From contig NZ_FNTJ01000002.1 in NCBI RefSeq assembly GCF_900105185.1, positions 62,001 through 126,000 of the forward strand: a stretch of 64,000 nucleotides of DNA, written 5' to 3'. The notes beneath the pieces are model-generated. The model was given only the letters and a program-made list of their open reading frames with translations. It did not search any database and was not told the origin of the DNA. The position numbers and the translations under genes are program-made. This document shows, one piece after another, positions 1-7,660 of this stretch. Position 1 is the stretch's first letter. Each line of letters opens with the position of its first letter. This stretch comes from Pseudomonas saponiphila. Its GTDB lineage: Bacteria; Pseudomonadota; Gammaproteobacteria; Pseudomonadales; Pseudomonadaceae.

Positions 1-1
1 C

Positions 2-301
2 GACGTGCGCCGCCTGGGCCTGGCGGACTACTTCAAGTTCGCCCTGTGCGCCGAAGACATCGGGGTCGCCAAGCCGGATGCCCGGCTGTTCCATGAAGCC
101 CTGCAGCGCGGTGGCGCAACGGCCGATACCGCCGTGCATATCGGCGATCACCCGGGCGACGACATTGCCGGCGCCCAGCAGGCGGGCCTGCGTGCGATCT
201 GGTTCAACCCCAACGGCAAGACCTGGGAAGCCGAGCGCGCGCCAGACGCCGAGATCCGCAGCCTGATTGAACTGCCACGACTGCTGGCCAGCTGGAAATA
301 A
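2..301 (+). CDS. HAD-family hydrolase, C-terminal part (cut by window edge)
   Basis: This is the last 99 codons of a haloacid-dehalogenase superfamily phosphatase; the start lies before the window. What remains shows the family's motif III lysine in the KPDARLF segment and motif IV in GDHPGDDIAGAQQAGL, where the acidic pair would bind Mg2+ at the active site. The nucleophile Asp (motif I) is in the missing N-terminal part, so activity cannot be judged. In pseudomonads a HAD gene of this kind follows the recombinase gene xerC near sutA, which fits the next gene here. The substrate is unknown; proteins of this type dephosphorylate small phosphorylated metabolites such as FMN or sugar phosphates. 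Confidence 0.85.
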   Translation, partial: DVRRLGLADYFKFALCAEDIGVAKPDARLFHEALQRGGATADTAVHIGDHPGDDIAGAQQAGLRAIWFNPNGKTWEAERAPDAEIRSLIELPRLLASWK

Positions 302-315
302 GGCAGCGGCTTGCA

Positions 316-385
316 GCCTCAAGCCTCAAGCCTCAAGCCTCAAGCCTCAAGCCTCAAGCCTCAAGCCTCAAGCCTCAAGCCTCAA
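316..385. repeat. Tandem array of ten 7-bp units (GCCTCAA)
   Basis: Ten uninterrupted copies of the heptamer GCCTCAA run from 316 to 385. They start 14 bases after the stop codon of the HAD gene. The array is followed by degenerate heptads in the opposite orientation (CTTG at 422, 429 and 436), so the region could fold into a long imperfect hairpin. The repeat number is likely to vary between strains because of replication slippage. It lies between two convergent genes and codes for nothing visible. Confidence 0.95.
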
Positions 386-462
386 GCTGCCAGTTTCGGG
401 ACCCGGCTTTCAAACCTGAAGCTTGTAGCTTGCCGCTTGAAGCTGCTTTTCTTCCGCCCATG

Positions 463-491
463 AAAAAGCCCGCAGCGACGGCGGGCTTTTT
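463..491. terminator. Bidirectional intrinsic terminator after sutA
   Basis: A perfect 11-bp stem (AAAAAGCCCGC / GCGGGCTTTTT) with a 7-base loop. It has a T-run on both strands, so it can end sutA on the minus strand and the HAD gene on the plus strand. Confidence 0.85.
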
Positions 492-511
492 CAGCAAGCA
501 AGTAGCAAGGC

Positions 512-835
512 TCAGATAGGCCGGCTGCCGTACTTGTTATCAGGCTTCTTGGGCGGATCGGCGACCACATTGGCCTCGACTTCCTGCACTTTACCGCCAC
601 GGGCCAGGAACTCTTCCATGGCACGCGCCAGTGCATCACGCTCCTTGTTCTTGGCTTCGACACTTGGCAGCTCGTCTACCGAGACAGCAGCCTTGGCCTT
701 GCCTTTGGCGGTCGGAGCAGGAACATCACTGCCATCGTCTTCCACCACATCGTCGGCGGCCGCTTCAAGACCTTCTTCGGTATCGTCTTCGTCACCTACT
801 TCGAGGTCGTCGTTTTCCAGATCATCGTCGCTCAT
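512..835 (-). CDS. sutA: SutA, RNA polymerase-associated transcriptional regulator
   Basis: A 107-residue, very acidic protein. Residues 1-40 are almost all Asp/Glu with no likely fold, followed by a short central helix-forming region (about 55-80, with an AMEEFLARGGKVQEVE stretch) and a basic tail ending in YGSRPI. This composition and its place next to yjbQ and amtB match SutA. SutA was described in Pseudomonas aeruginosa as a protein that binds RNA polymerase and raises transcription of housekeeping and rRNA genes during slow growth. The start has a GAGGT ribosome site five bases upstream. The assignment rests on composition and synteny, because disordered acidic proteins are hard to place by motif. 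Confidence 0.85.
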   Translation of the reverse strand: MSDDDLENDDLEVGDEDDTEEGLEAAADDVVEDDGSDVPAPTAKGKAKAAVSVDELPSVEAKNKERDALARAMEEFLARGGKVQEVEANVVADPPKKPDNKYGSRPI

Positions 836-937
836 GTTCTACCTCATGACTTGCGAAAAGCAGATTAGTTATAGCCCAGCTGCGCCGACTGTCGAAGGCC
901 GCCGGAAAAAAATCAACGTCCACTGATACTCAGCGGC

Positions 938-1363
938 TTATGCCCTATCACCCTGCAGGGTGGCAAGGACTTTGCGAGCACCGCCATGATCGCGATGCTC
1001 GCCCAGATAAACACCTTGCCAGGTGCCTAGCGCCAAGCGTCCCGCCGCTACCGGCAAAGTCAGCTGACAGCCTAGCAAACTGGCCTTGAAGTGCGCCGGA
1101 AGGTCGTCTTCGCCTTCGTCGTCATGTTCGTACCCGGCCATGCCTTGAGGCACCAGGGTGTTGAAGAAACGCTCGAAGTCACGCCGGACCGCCGGATCGG
1201 CGTTCTCGTTGATGGTCAACGAGGCCGAGGTATGTTGCAGCCATAAATGCAGCAGACCAACCCGACACGCCCTCAACTCGGGCAGGCCGGCGAGCAACTC
1301 GTCCGTCACCAGGTGAAAGCCCCGGGGCCTGGCCCGCAGGGTAATCAGGGTCTGCTGCCACAT
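938..1363 (-). CDS. YjbQ family protein (UPF0047)
   Basis: A 141-residue single-domain protein of the YjbQ/UPF0047 family. Members fold as a small beta-barrel trimer with a metal site. The conserved blocks are visible: [21 protein letters not shown] in the first half, then the [21 protein letters not shown] block, and a [13 protein letters not shown] segment near the C-terminus that supplies histidines. Some members have weak thiamine-phosphate synthase activity in E. coli complementation, but the true role is unclear. I start at the ATG at 1363 because GGAG lies seven bases upstream; an in-frame ATG four codons earlier has no such site. It sits between sutA and the ammonium-transport genes on the same strand. 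Confidence 0.85.
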   Translation of the reverse strand: MWQQTLITLRARPRGFHLVTDELLAGLPELRACRVGLLHLWLQHTSASLTINENADPAVRRDFERFFNTLVPQGMAGYEHDDEGEDDLPAHFKASLLGCQLTLPVAAGRLALGTWQGVYLGEHRDHGGARKVLATLQGDRA

Positions 1364-1530
1364 ACCGATCTCCACGCTTCGGCGCGCATTCTAGCGCGCT
1401 CAGTGAAAAAACAAAGCGCCGAATAATCCTGCTTTGGTGTAAGCATTTGTCCTGCCGGAAATTGCCACGACAAACACGCCAATGCTTGTCGGAAAATCCT
1501 TTCAGCCGTTCTCGACGACAAATGCCAGGC

Positions 1531-1562
1531 AAAAAAATGCCCGGCCGGAGCCGGGCTTTTTT
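1531..1562. terminator. Intrinsic terminator downstream of amtB
   Basis: GCCCGGC / GCCGGGC stem of seven base pairs with a four-base loop, flanked by an A-run and a T6 run. It ends just before the amtB stop codon on the minus strand and can work in both directions. Confidence 0.85.
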
Positions 1563-1571
1563 CCTACGCGA

Positions 1572-2909
1572 TTACAGGTTGTAACCACGCTCGTTGTGTT
1601 GCGCCAGGTCGAGGCCGACTGCTTCTTCTTCCTCGGTGACACGCAGTCCCATGACCGCATCCAGGACCTTGAGGATGATGAAGGTGACGATTGCGGTGTA
1701 GATCACCGTGAAGCCGACGCCCTTGGCCTGGATCCAGACCTGTGCCGCGATATCGGTGACGGTGCCGAAGCCGCCCAGGGACGGTGCAGCGAACACGCCC
1801 GTGAGGATCGCCCCGAGAATACCGCCGATGCCGTGAACACCGAAGGCATCCAGGGAGTCGTCATAACCCAGCTTGCGCTTAAGGCTGGTGGCGCAGAAGA
1901 AGCACACCACACCCGCCGCCAGGCCAATGATCAGGGCACCCATCGGGCCCACGGTGCCGGCGGCCGGGGTGATGGCGACTAGGCCGGCCACCACGCCCGA
2001 AGCGATGCCCAGCGCGCTTGGCTTGCCGTGGGTCATCCACTCGGCAAACATCCAGCCCAGGGCGGCGGCGGCCGTTGCGATCTGCGTGACCAACATGGCC
2101 ATGCCGGCGGTGCCGTTGGCGGCCGCCGCGGAACCGGCGTTGAAACCGAACCAGCCGACCCACAGCATGGCCGCGCCCATCAGGGTGTAGCCCAGGTTAT
2201 GCGGCGCCATGGGGGTGGTCGGGAAGCCTTTGCGCTTGCCCAGCACCAGGCAGGCCACCAGCCCGGCGATACCGGCGTTGATGTGGACCACGGTGCCGCC
2301 GGCGAAGTCCAGCACGCCCCAGTCGCCCAGCAGAGAACCCGGGCCGCTCCAGACCATGTGGGCAATCGGCGCGTACACCAGGGTGAACCAGACGCCCATG
2401 AAGATCAGCATCGCGGAGAACTTCATCCGCTCGGCGAAGGCACCGACGATCAGCGCCGGAGTGATGATGGCGAAGGTCATCTGGAAGGTGACGAACACCG
2501 CCTCCGGGAACAACGCCGTCGGGCCGGTCAGGCTGGCCGGGGTGATACCCGCCAGGAAGGCCTTGGACAAGCCGCCCACGAAGGAGTTGAGATTGACGAC
2601 GCCGGCTTCCATCCCGGTGGTATCGAACGCCATGCTGTAGCCATAGATGAACCACAGGACAGTAACCAGACCGGTGATGGCGAAGCACTGCATCATCACG
2701 GAAAGAATGTTTTTCGAACGCACCATGCCGCCATAGAACAGCGCCAGCCCGGGAATGGTCATGAACAGCACCAGGGCCGTGGAGGTCAGCATCCACGCGG
2801 TGTCGCCGGAGTTGAGCACTGGAGGGGGCACTGGATCTGCCGCCAAGGCCAGGCCAGGCATTACGAGGGACAACAGGGCTCCTAGCCCCGCGAATTTACG
2901 CAGAGTCAT
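1572..2909 (-). CDS. amtB: Ammonium transporter AmtB
   Basis: A 445-residue inner-membrane ammonium channel. A cleavable signal peptide (about residues 1-23, ending LALAA) precedes eleven predicted membrane helices, the normal Amt topology. The pore histidines are in the VYAPIAHMVW and DAFGVHGIGGILG segments, equivalent to the paired histidines of E. coli AmtB. The C-terminal tail (VTEEEEAVGLDLAQHNERGYNL) is the cytoplasmic segment that GlnK contacts to block the pore when nitrogen is plentiful. The gene follows glnK by 33 bases, an operon order kept in most Proteobacteria, and has an AGGAG ribosome site. Transcription is expected from the sigma-54 promoter upstream of glnK. Confidence 0.97.
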   Translation of the reverse strand: MTLRKFAGLGALLSLVMPGLALAADPVPPPVLNSGDTAWMLTSTALVLFMTIPGLALFYGGMVRSKNILSVMMQCFAITGLVTVLWFIYGYSMAFDTTGMEAGVVNLNSFVGGLSKAFLAGITPASLTGPTALFPEAVFVTFQMTFAIITPALIVGAFAERMKFSAMLIFMGVWFTLVYAPIAHMVWSGPGSLLGDWGVLDFAGGTVVHINAGIAGLVACLVLGKRKGFPTTPMAPHNLGYTLMGAAMLWVGWFGFNAGSAAAANGTAGMAMLVTQIATAAAALGWMFAEWMTHGKPSALGIASGVVAGLVAITPAAGTVGPMGALIIGLAAGVVCFFCATSLKRKLGYDDSLDAFGVHGIGGILGAILTGVFAAPSLGGFGTVTDIAAQVWIQAKGVGFTVIYTAIVTFIILKVLDAVMGLRVTEEEEAVGLDLAQHNERGYNL

Positions 2910-2942
2910 ATTGTTTTCTCCTGGGGCGTTGGGTTTGGCGGC

Positions 2943-3374
<432 letters not shown>

Positions 3375-3488
3375 TTACTCAGCCAGACCGACGCCAGCTA
3401 ACCGCTCCTGACGAAACATCCCCCCGCGCAGGCTGCCGCACTGCATTCGTCACGGCGACTGCATCAGTGCATGGGTCACCAGGGTCTA

Positions 3489-3504
3489 AGCAGAAAGCTT
3501 GCCA
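3489..3504 (-). promoter_or_regulatory. Sigma-54 (RpoN) promoter for glnK-amtB
   Basis: Reading the minus strand, TGGCAAGCTTTCTGCT matches the consensus TGGCAC-N5-TTGCW with the invariant GG and GC at the right spacing. Transcription would start near 3478, leaving an untranslated leader of about 197 bases before the glnK ATG. The two NtrC-like palindromes upstream support it. Confidence 0.75.
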
Positions 3505-3579
3505 GCTCGGGAAAAATCAGTGATTTCAGTCCTTTGCCCGGCACTGACGGCGAATGCCGGAAAACCAGGCCCGGGATAC

Positions 3580-3628
3580 GCACAAAAACAGTGCGTCAGC
3601 GCCCGGCCGGATGCGCGAAAAACGTGCA
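3580..3628. promoter_or_regulatory. Pair of NtrC-type enhancer sites upstream of glnK
   Basis: Two copies of the NtrC half-site arrangement GCAC-N7-GTGC. Site 1 at 3580-3594 is an exact match. Site 2 at 3612-3628 reads TGCGC-N7-GTGCA, one mismatch. Their centres are 33 bases apart (about three helical turns) and fall near -109 and -142 from the predicted start site, close to the classic arrangement at E. coli glnA. Site 2 lies 70 bases before the ubiK start codon. Confidence 0.7.
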
Positions 3629-3697
3629 ACCCAGGCTCGCCTGGAGCGTCGCGACTGCGTGATACACTGCGGGCCGACTGCAATTCAGGACTCTCCC

Positions 3698-3958
3698 ATG
3701 CTCGCGCCCAAAGACCTTCTCGACGCCCTGAGCGGCCACGCCTCGCGTTTGCTCAGCGGTGAAACGCCCCTGCCCCGCAATGAAATCGAAAGCCAATTCA
3801 AGGCCCTGCTGCAAAGCGGCTTCAGCAAGCTCGACCTGGTCAGCCGGGAAGAATTCGACAGCCAGATGGTGGTCCTGGCCCGCACCCGCGCACGCCTGGA
3901 AAGCCTCGAAGCCAAAGTGGCGGAGCTGGAAGCCCGGCTGAATCCGGCACAAGACTGA
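3698..3958 (+). CDS. ubiK: Ubiquinone biosynthesis accessory factor UbiK (YqiC/BMFP family)
   Basis: An 86-residue protein of the BMFP family. The N-terminal half is amphipathic (MLAPKDLLDALSGHASRLL), and residues 55-82 form a heptad-repeat coiled coil (ARTRARLESLEAKVAELEARL) that trimerises in this family. In E. coli and Salmonella the protein binds UbiJ and helps the late, soluble steps of ubiquinone synthesis; it also promotes membrane fusion in vitro. The start is the ATG at 3698, preceded by AGGA; a longer in-frame extension upstream would run through the glnK enhancer and is unlikely. It is divergent from glnK and precedes comM. Confidence 0.88.
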   Translation: MLAPKDLLDALSGHASRLLSGETPLPRNEIESQFKALLQSGFSKLDLVSREEFDSQMVVLARTRARLESLEAKVAELEARLNPAQD

Positions 3959-3963
3959 ACCGC

Positions 3964-4020
3964 TGGTTCGCCGGCAAGCCGGCTCCTGCAGCCCCGTACC
4001 GCAGGAGCCGACTGACCAGC
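3964..4020. repeat. REP-like inverted pair between ubiK and comM
   Basis: A copy of CGCCGGCAAGCCGGCTCCTGCA (about 3970-3990) faces a copy of GCAGGAGCCGACTG (about 4002-4015). Two REP units in opposite orientation make a hairpin, the usual Pseudomonas REP doublet. Further copies of the same core occur near 17.9, 24.8, 41.7 and 60.6 kb. Confidence 0.8.
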
Positions 4021-4142
4021 CAAGGCCGCAGCACCGGCGACATATCCTGTGCCCATTCAGGCGCCTCTCCCGCCAATCCCCTCATCTATCCTTGCAGCAG
4101 CACCGCAGGTAGCGGTTCCGCTGTTTCAAGGAAGAACTCCCC

Positions 4143-5636
4143 ATGTCCCTGGCGATCATCCACAGCCGCGCCCAAGTCGGCGTGCAGGCACCCGCCGTCA
4201 GCGTTGAAGTGCACCTGGCCAATGGCCTGCCAAGCCTGACCCTGGTGGGCCTGCCGGAAACCGCAGTCAAGGAAAGCAAGGACCGGGTGCGCAGCGCCAT
4301 TCTCAATGCCGGGTTCAATTTCCCCGCGCGCCGCATCACCCTCAACCTGGCACCGGCGGACCTGCCCAAGGATGGCGGGCGCTTCGACCTGGCCATCGCC
4401 CTGGGCATTCTCGCCGCCAGCGTGCAGGTGCCGGCCCTGGCCCTGGACAACATCGAATGCCTGGGAGAACTGGCGCTGTCCGGGGCGGTAAGGGCGGTGC
4501 GCGGCGTGCTCCCCGCCGCGCTGGCGGCACGCGACGCCGGGCGCACCCTGCTGGTGCCCCGCGCCAATGCCGAAGAAGCCTGCCTGGCCAGTGGCCTGGA
4601 GGTGATCGCGGTCGAGCATCTGCTGGAAGCCGTGGCTCATTTCAATGGCCACGCACCGATAGCGCCTTACATCAGCGACGGCCTGACACAGAGCCACTCC
4701 CCCTACCCCGATCTTCGCGAAGTGCAGGGCCAGCTCGCCGCCAAGCGCGCCTTGCTGATCGCCGCGGCCGGTGCCCACAACCTGCTGTTCAGCGGCCCGC
4801 CAGGTACCGGCAAGACCCTGCTGGCCAGCCGTCTGCCGGGCCTGCTGCCACCGTTGCAGGAGGACGAGGCCCTGGAAGTGGCGGCGATTCAATCGGTGAC
4901 CAGCCACACGCCCCTGCGCCACTGGCCCCAACGGCCGTTTCGTCAGCCTCACCATTCGGCTTCGGGGGCGGCGCTGGTCGGGGGCGGCTCCAAACCTCAA
5001 CCCGGAGAAATCACCCTGGCCCATCACGGCGTGCTGTTTCTCGATGAGCTACCGGAGTTCGATCGCAAGGTGCTGGAGGTCCTGCGCGAGCCCATGGAGT
5101 CCGGACAGATCATCATCTCCCGGGCCCGCGACCGGGTGCAGTTCCCCGCACGCTTCCAACTGGTCGCGGCGATGAACCCCTGCCCCTGTGGATATCTTGG
5201 CGAACCCAGCGGACGCTGCCGCTGCACGCCGGAACAGATCCAGCGCTATCGCAACAAGTTGTCCGGCCCGCTGCTCGATCGCATCGACCTGCACCTGACC
5301 GTGGCCCGCGAAGCCACCGCCCTCAACCCCACGCCACAACCGGGCAACGACAGCGCCGGGGCTGCCGCTAAAGTCGCCCGGGCACGCCAGCTGCAAGGCC
5401 AGCGCCAGGGCTGTGCCAATGCCTTTCTCGACCTGCCCGGCCTGCGGCGCCATTGCCAGTTATCCACAGCCGACGAGCACTGGCTGGAAGCGGCCTGCGA
5501 ACGCTTGAACCTGTCGTTGCGCGCCGCTCACCGCCTGCTCAAGGTGGCCAGGACCCTGGCCGATCTGGAGCAGGTGGCAAGCATCAGTCGCAACCATCTG
5601 GCCGAGGCGCTGCAGTATCGTCCCGGCGCCGATTGA
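4143..5636 (+). CDS. comM: ComM/YifB family Mg-chelatase-like AAA+ ATPase
   Basis: A 497-residue protein with the usual ComM layout. The N-terminal Lon-like ChlI domain (about 20-140) contains the GLPETAVKESKDRVRSA block. The AAA+ Mg-chelatase core (about 190-400) has Walker A GPPGTGKT at about residue 218 and Walker B LFLDELPEF. A four-cysteine zinc-like cluster follows (NPCPCGYLGEPSGRCRC), then a C-terminal lid domain. In Vibrio cholerae ComM is a hexameric helicase that drives branch migration when single-stranded DNA is integrated during natural transformation. Most pseudomonads carry it although few are known to be competent. It has an AAGGAAG ribosome site and ends four bases from the convergent gene. 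Confidence 0.93.
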   Translation: MSLAIIHSRAQVGVQAPAVSVEVHLANGLPSLTLVGLPETAVKESKDRVRSAILNAGFNFPARRITLNLAPADLPKDGGRFDLAIALGILAASVQVPALALDNIECLGELALSGAVRAVRGVLPAALAARDAGRTLLVPRANAEEACLASGLEVIAVEHLLEAVAHFNGHAPIAPYISDGLTQSHSPYPDLREVQGQLAAKRALLIAAAGAHNLLFSGPPGTGKTLLASRLPGLLPPLQEDEALEVAAIQSVTSHTPLRHWPQRPFRQPHHSASGAALVGGGSKPQPGEITLAHHGVLFLDELPEFDRKVLEVLREPMESGQIIISRARDRVQFPARFQLVAAMNPCPCGYLGEPSGRCRCTPEQIQRYRNKLSGPLLDRIDLHLTVAREATALNPTPQPGNDSAGAAAKVARARQLQGQRQGCANAFLDLPGLRRHCQLSTADEHWLEAACERLNLSLRAAHRLLKVARTLADLEQVASISRNHLAEALQYRPGAD

Positions 5637-5640
5637 AGGC

Positions 5641-6855
5641 TCACTCCTTGGACAGATCCACCAGCGGCGTTGGCCGCACTTCGGTCTGACGCCCCTGCTG
5701 GATCTGACTGACACGATTCAAGGCGTCGTCCACCGCGACCTTGTCCGCCAACAGGCTGTAGCGAATCTGAAACTCCCGCTGCTCCTTGGGACCAATAGTC
5801 GGCACCAGGTTCAATGGACGCTGATAACGACGGTTGTAGGAAAAACTGGTACCCGGCTCCAACCCGGTCACATAGCCCTGGCCCTGGGTGTCGGTGTTTT
5901 TCCACAGCGAAAACACCGGCAACTGCCGGGTGTTGAAGCCCAGCGATACGCCGAGGCTGCCCGCCTTGTTGTGCAGCACCGCCAGGGTCTCGCCCTGGGC
6001 ATCGGCATAAGGCACCACGTTGTACACGGTTTCGTCATAGTCGCGGGTCGGGCCGCGGTAGGTCTGCCAATCCCCCAGGTCGGCCTTGGCCTTGTCGTTG
6101 AACGGCGACACCTGCTTCACCGGCGCGGCGAATTTCGCCCCCTGTTCAAGAAACGGGGTGCTGAAGTTGCTGTGGTACAGCGCCTGATATTCCTTCGCAT
6201 AGTCGCCGTTGTTGGTCAGGCGATCATTGAGGGTGAAGCGGGTGCTGCCGGGCTCGGTGACCAGCTCGGTGGCCACGCTGAAGTCGACCTTCTTGAACGC
6301 CTGCTCCTTGAGCTCGCCTCGCAGATGAATCGCATAGGGCGGCTGCTCATCGATGTGCAGGGTGACCTTGCTGGCGGGAATATTCGCGGCGCGGCCATGC
6401 AGGGTCAGCAACTCGCCATTGTCCATGCCCGGGTGCCCGACCCACTCGTAACCGCAGCGGGTCACCAGCTCGTTGAACCCCTCCAGCCAGCCCAGGCCGC
6501 CCCGGCCATTGAGCTCGATGAACGCCGGGTTGACCACCTCCTTGACGGGTGAGTCCCAGCCCAGGCGCACATCGCCCACCGACGCCTGCAACACGTTCAT
6601 GCCCCGGGTCGGCACCACCGAAAGCTTCATCACACCGTTGTCGATGTCGATGATGCTCACCCCTTCCTGGCGGCCGCCATGCAAGGTGCGCAAGGTCACG
6701 GAGAAGGGTTGCGCAGTCTTCAACCCCAACTGCTCACTGGTGATATGCAGGTTTTCAGCGGCCTTGTCGGTGTCGAGCAGCACATAGTCCCAGGCCATGG
6801 CGTGGGAGGCGGCGGTCAGCGCGCCGAGGGTGACCAGCAGTTTGAGGGATGTCAT
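5641..6855 (-). CDS. Secreted DUF4432 (aldose 1-epimerase-like) protein
   Basis: A 404-residue protein with a Sec signal peptide (residues 1-21, SHAMA cleavage region), so periplasmic. The body matches the DUF4432 family, related to galactose mutarotase folds. Visible blocks are GVSIIDIDNGVMKLSVVPTRGM, LNGRGGLGWLEGFNELVTRCGYEWVGHPG and LYHSNFSTPFLEQGAKFAAPV. Relatives bind or epimerise sugars, but the substrate is unknown and cytoplasmic members are commoner than exported ones. It stands alone, tail to tail with comM and followed by a TetR gene, so neighbours give no clue. Confidence 0.75.
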   Translation of the reverse strand: MTSLKLLVTLGALTAASHAMAWDYVLLDTDKAAENLHITSEQLGLKTAQPFSVTLRTLHGGRQEGVSIIDIDNGVMKLSVVPTRGMNVLQASVGDVRLGWDSPVKEVVNPAFIELNGRGGLGWLEGFNELVTRCGYEWVGHPGMDNGELLTLHGRAANIPASKVTLHIDEQPPYAIHLRGELKEQAFKKVDFSVATELVTEPGSTRFTLNDRLTNNGDYAKEYQALYHSNFSTPFLEQGAKFAAPVKQVSPFNDKAKADLGDWQTYRGPTRDYDETVYNVVPYADAQGETLAVLHNKAGSLGVSLGFNTRQLPVFSLWKNTDTQGQGYVTGLEPGTSFSYNRRYQRPLNLVPTIGPKEQREFQIRYSLLADKVAVDDALNRVSQIQQGRQTEVRPTPLVDLSKE

Positions 6856-6968
6856 GGAAAGGATGCCTTTATTGGAGTTGTGCGGTTTTTATAGCGCTGA
6901 AGAATCGTTTCAGCAAGCTACAAATCCGCGATTGACCGCACAACTCCGTCAGCGCCCGGCCATCCCTT

Positions 6969-7547
6969 TCAGCCTTCGAACCCCAGCAGCAGGCCTGCCA
7001 CTTCCATGACCTCCTGCAACGCTGCCCGAGCAGCTTCGGGGGAAGCTCGCAGCAGCAGGTCATCGGCGTAACCCATGGTCTGGGCAAACAGCTGCCGGGC
7101 CGCGCGCTGGGGGCTGGCGCAGTGAAACACCCCAGTCTCGACTCCATCGGCAATGATGCCTGCCAGCATTGCCTGCCACTGCCCATTGATCTTCAGGTAA
7201 GTCTCGGCCAGCTCGGCGTCGTGCATGGCTTCATCCCAGGCATCGAGCCACAAGGCCCAGCCGTCTTCGGCACAATCGGGCAGGCAGTCACGGATGAATC
7301 CTTGCAAAGCGTCCATCGGCGCCGCACCGCGCAGGGGCCCGCCCACCGCCTCCAGTTGTTCATTGGCGAAATGGACGAAAGCCTCGCGGCGCAACTCCTT
7401 CCAGTCACTGAAGTAGTGATAGACGTGGCTGCGGGACAGGCCGGCATGCTCGGCCAGGTCCCGGGTGGAAACCTCGGCGAAACCCTTGCTGCGGAATAAT
7501 TCCAGGGCGGCCTGGATGATCTGGTCTTTACGGTCGTTACGCGACAT
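6969..7547 (-). CDS. TetR-family transcriptional regulator
   Basis: A 192-residue TetR protein. The N-terminal helix-turn-helix spans about residues 8-52 (IIQAALELFRSKGFAEVSTRDLAEHAGLSRSHVYHYFSDWKEL in consecutive parts), and the remaining 140 residues form the ligand and dimer domain. It is divergently transcribed from an ABC-exporter membrane domain gene. Two palindromes in the gap (7591-7608 and 7613-7630) are the obvious operators for repressing both genes. The ATG at 7547 gives the normal family length; an upstream in-frame start would lie inside the first palindrome. The ligand is unknown. Confidence 0.88.
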   Translation of the reverse strand: MSRNDRKDQIIQAALELFRSKGFAEVSTRDLAEHAGLSRSHVYHYFSDWKELRREAFVHFANEQLEAVGGPLRGAAPMDALQGFIRDCLPDCAEDGWALWLDAWDEAMHDAELAETYLKINGQWQAMLAGIIADGVETGVFHCASPQRAARQLFAQTMGYADDLLLRASPEAARAALQEVMEVAGLLLGFEG

Positions 7548-7590
7548 GGGCAATCGGGCCTCTTGGCGCCGAGATGGACGGCGCTTGCAT

Positions 7591-7630
7591 TTTGAGCGAT
7601 CGCTCAAAGATAATTGAGCAGTCGCTCAAT
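7591..7630. promoter_or_regulatory. Twin palindromic operators for the TetR regulator
   Basis: The first site TTTGAGCGATCGCTCAAA (7591-7608) is a perfect 18-bp palindrome. The second, ATTGAGCAGTCGCTCAAT (7613-7630), keeps both arms. Their centres are 22 bases apart, two helical turns, so two TetR dimers could bind side by side on the same face. They lie 44-83 bases from the tetR start and 31-70 bases from the transporter start. Confidence 0.85.
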
Positions 7631-7660
7631 ATTAACTCCAATCATTCTTGTGGTGCACTC

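Noticed and set aside
316..385. Heptamer array as a CRISPR array
   Set aside because: Units are 7 bp with no unique spacers and no cas genes nearby, so it is a simple tandem repeat.
3471..3683. Small open frames between glnK and ubiK
   Set aside because: They overlap the sigma-54 promoter and NtrC sites and have no supporting ribosome site or motif.
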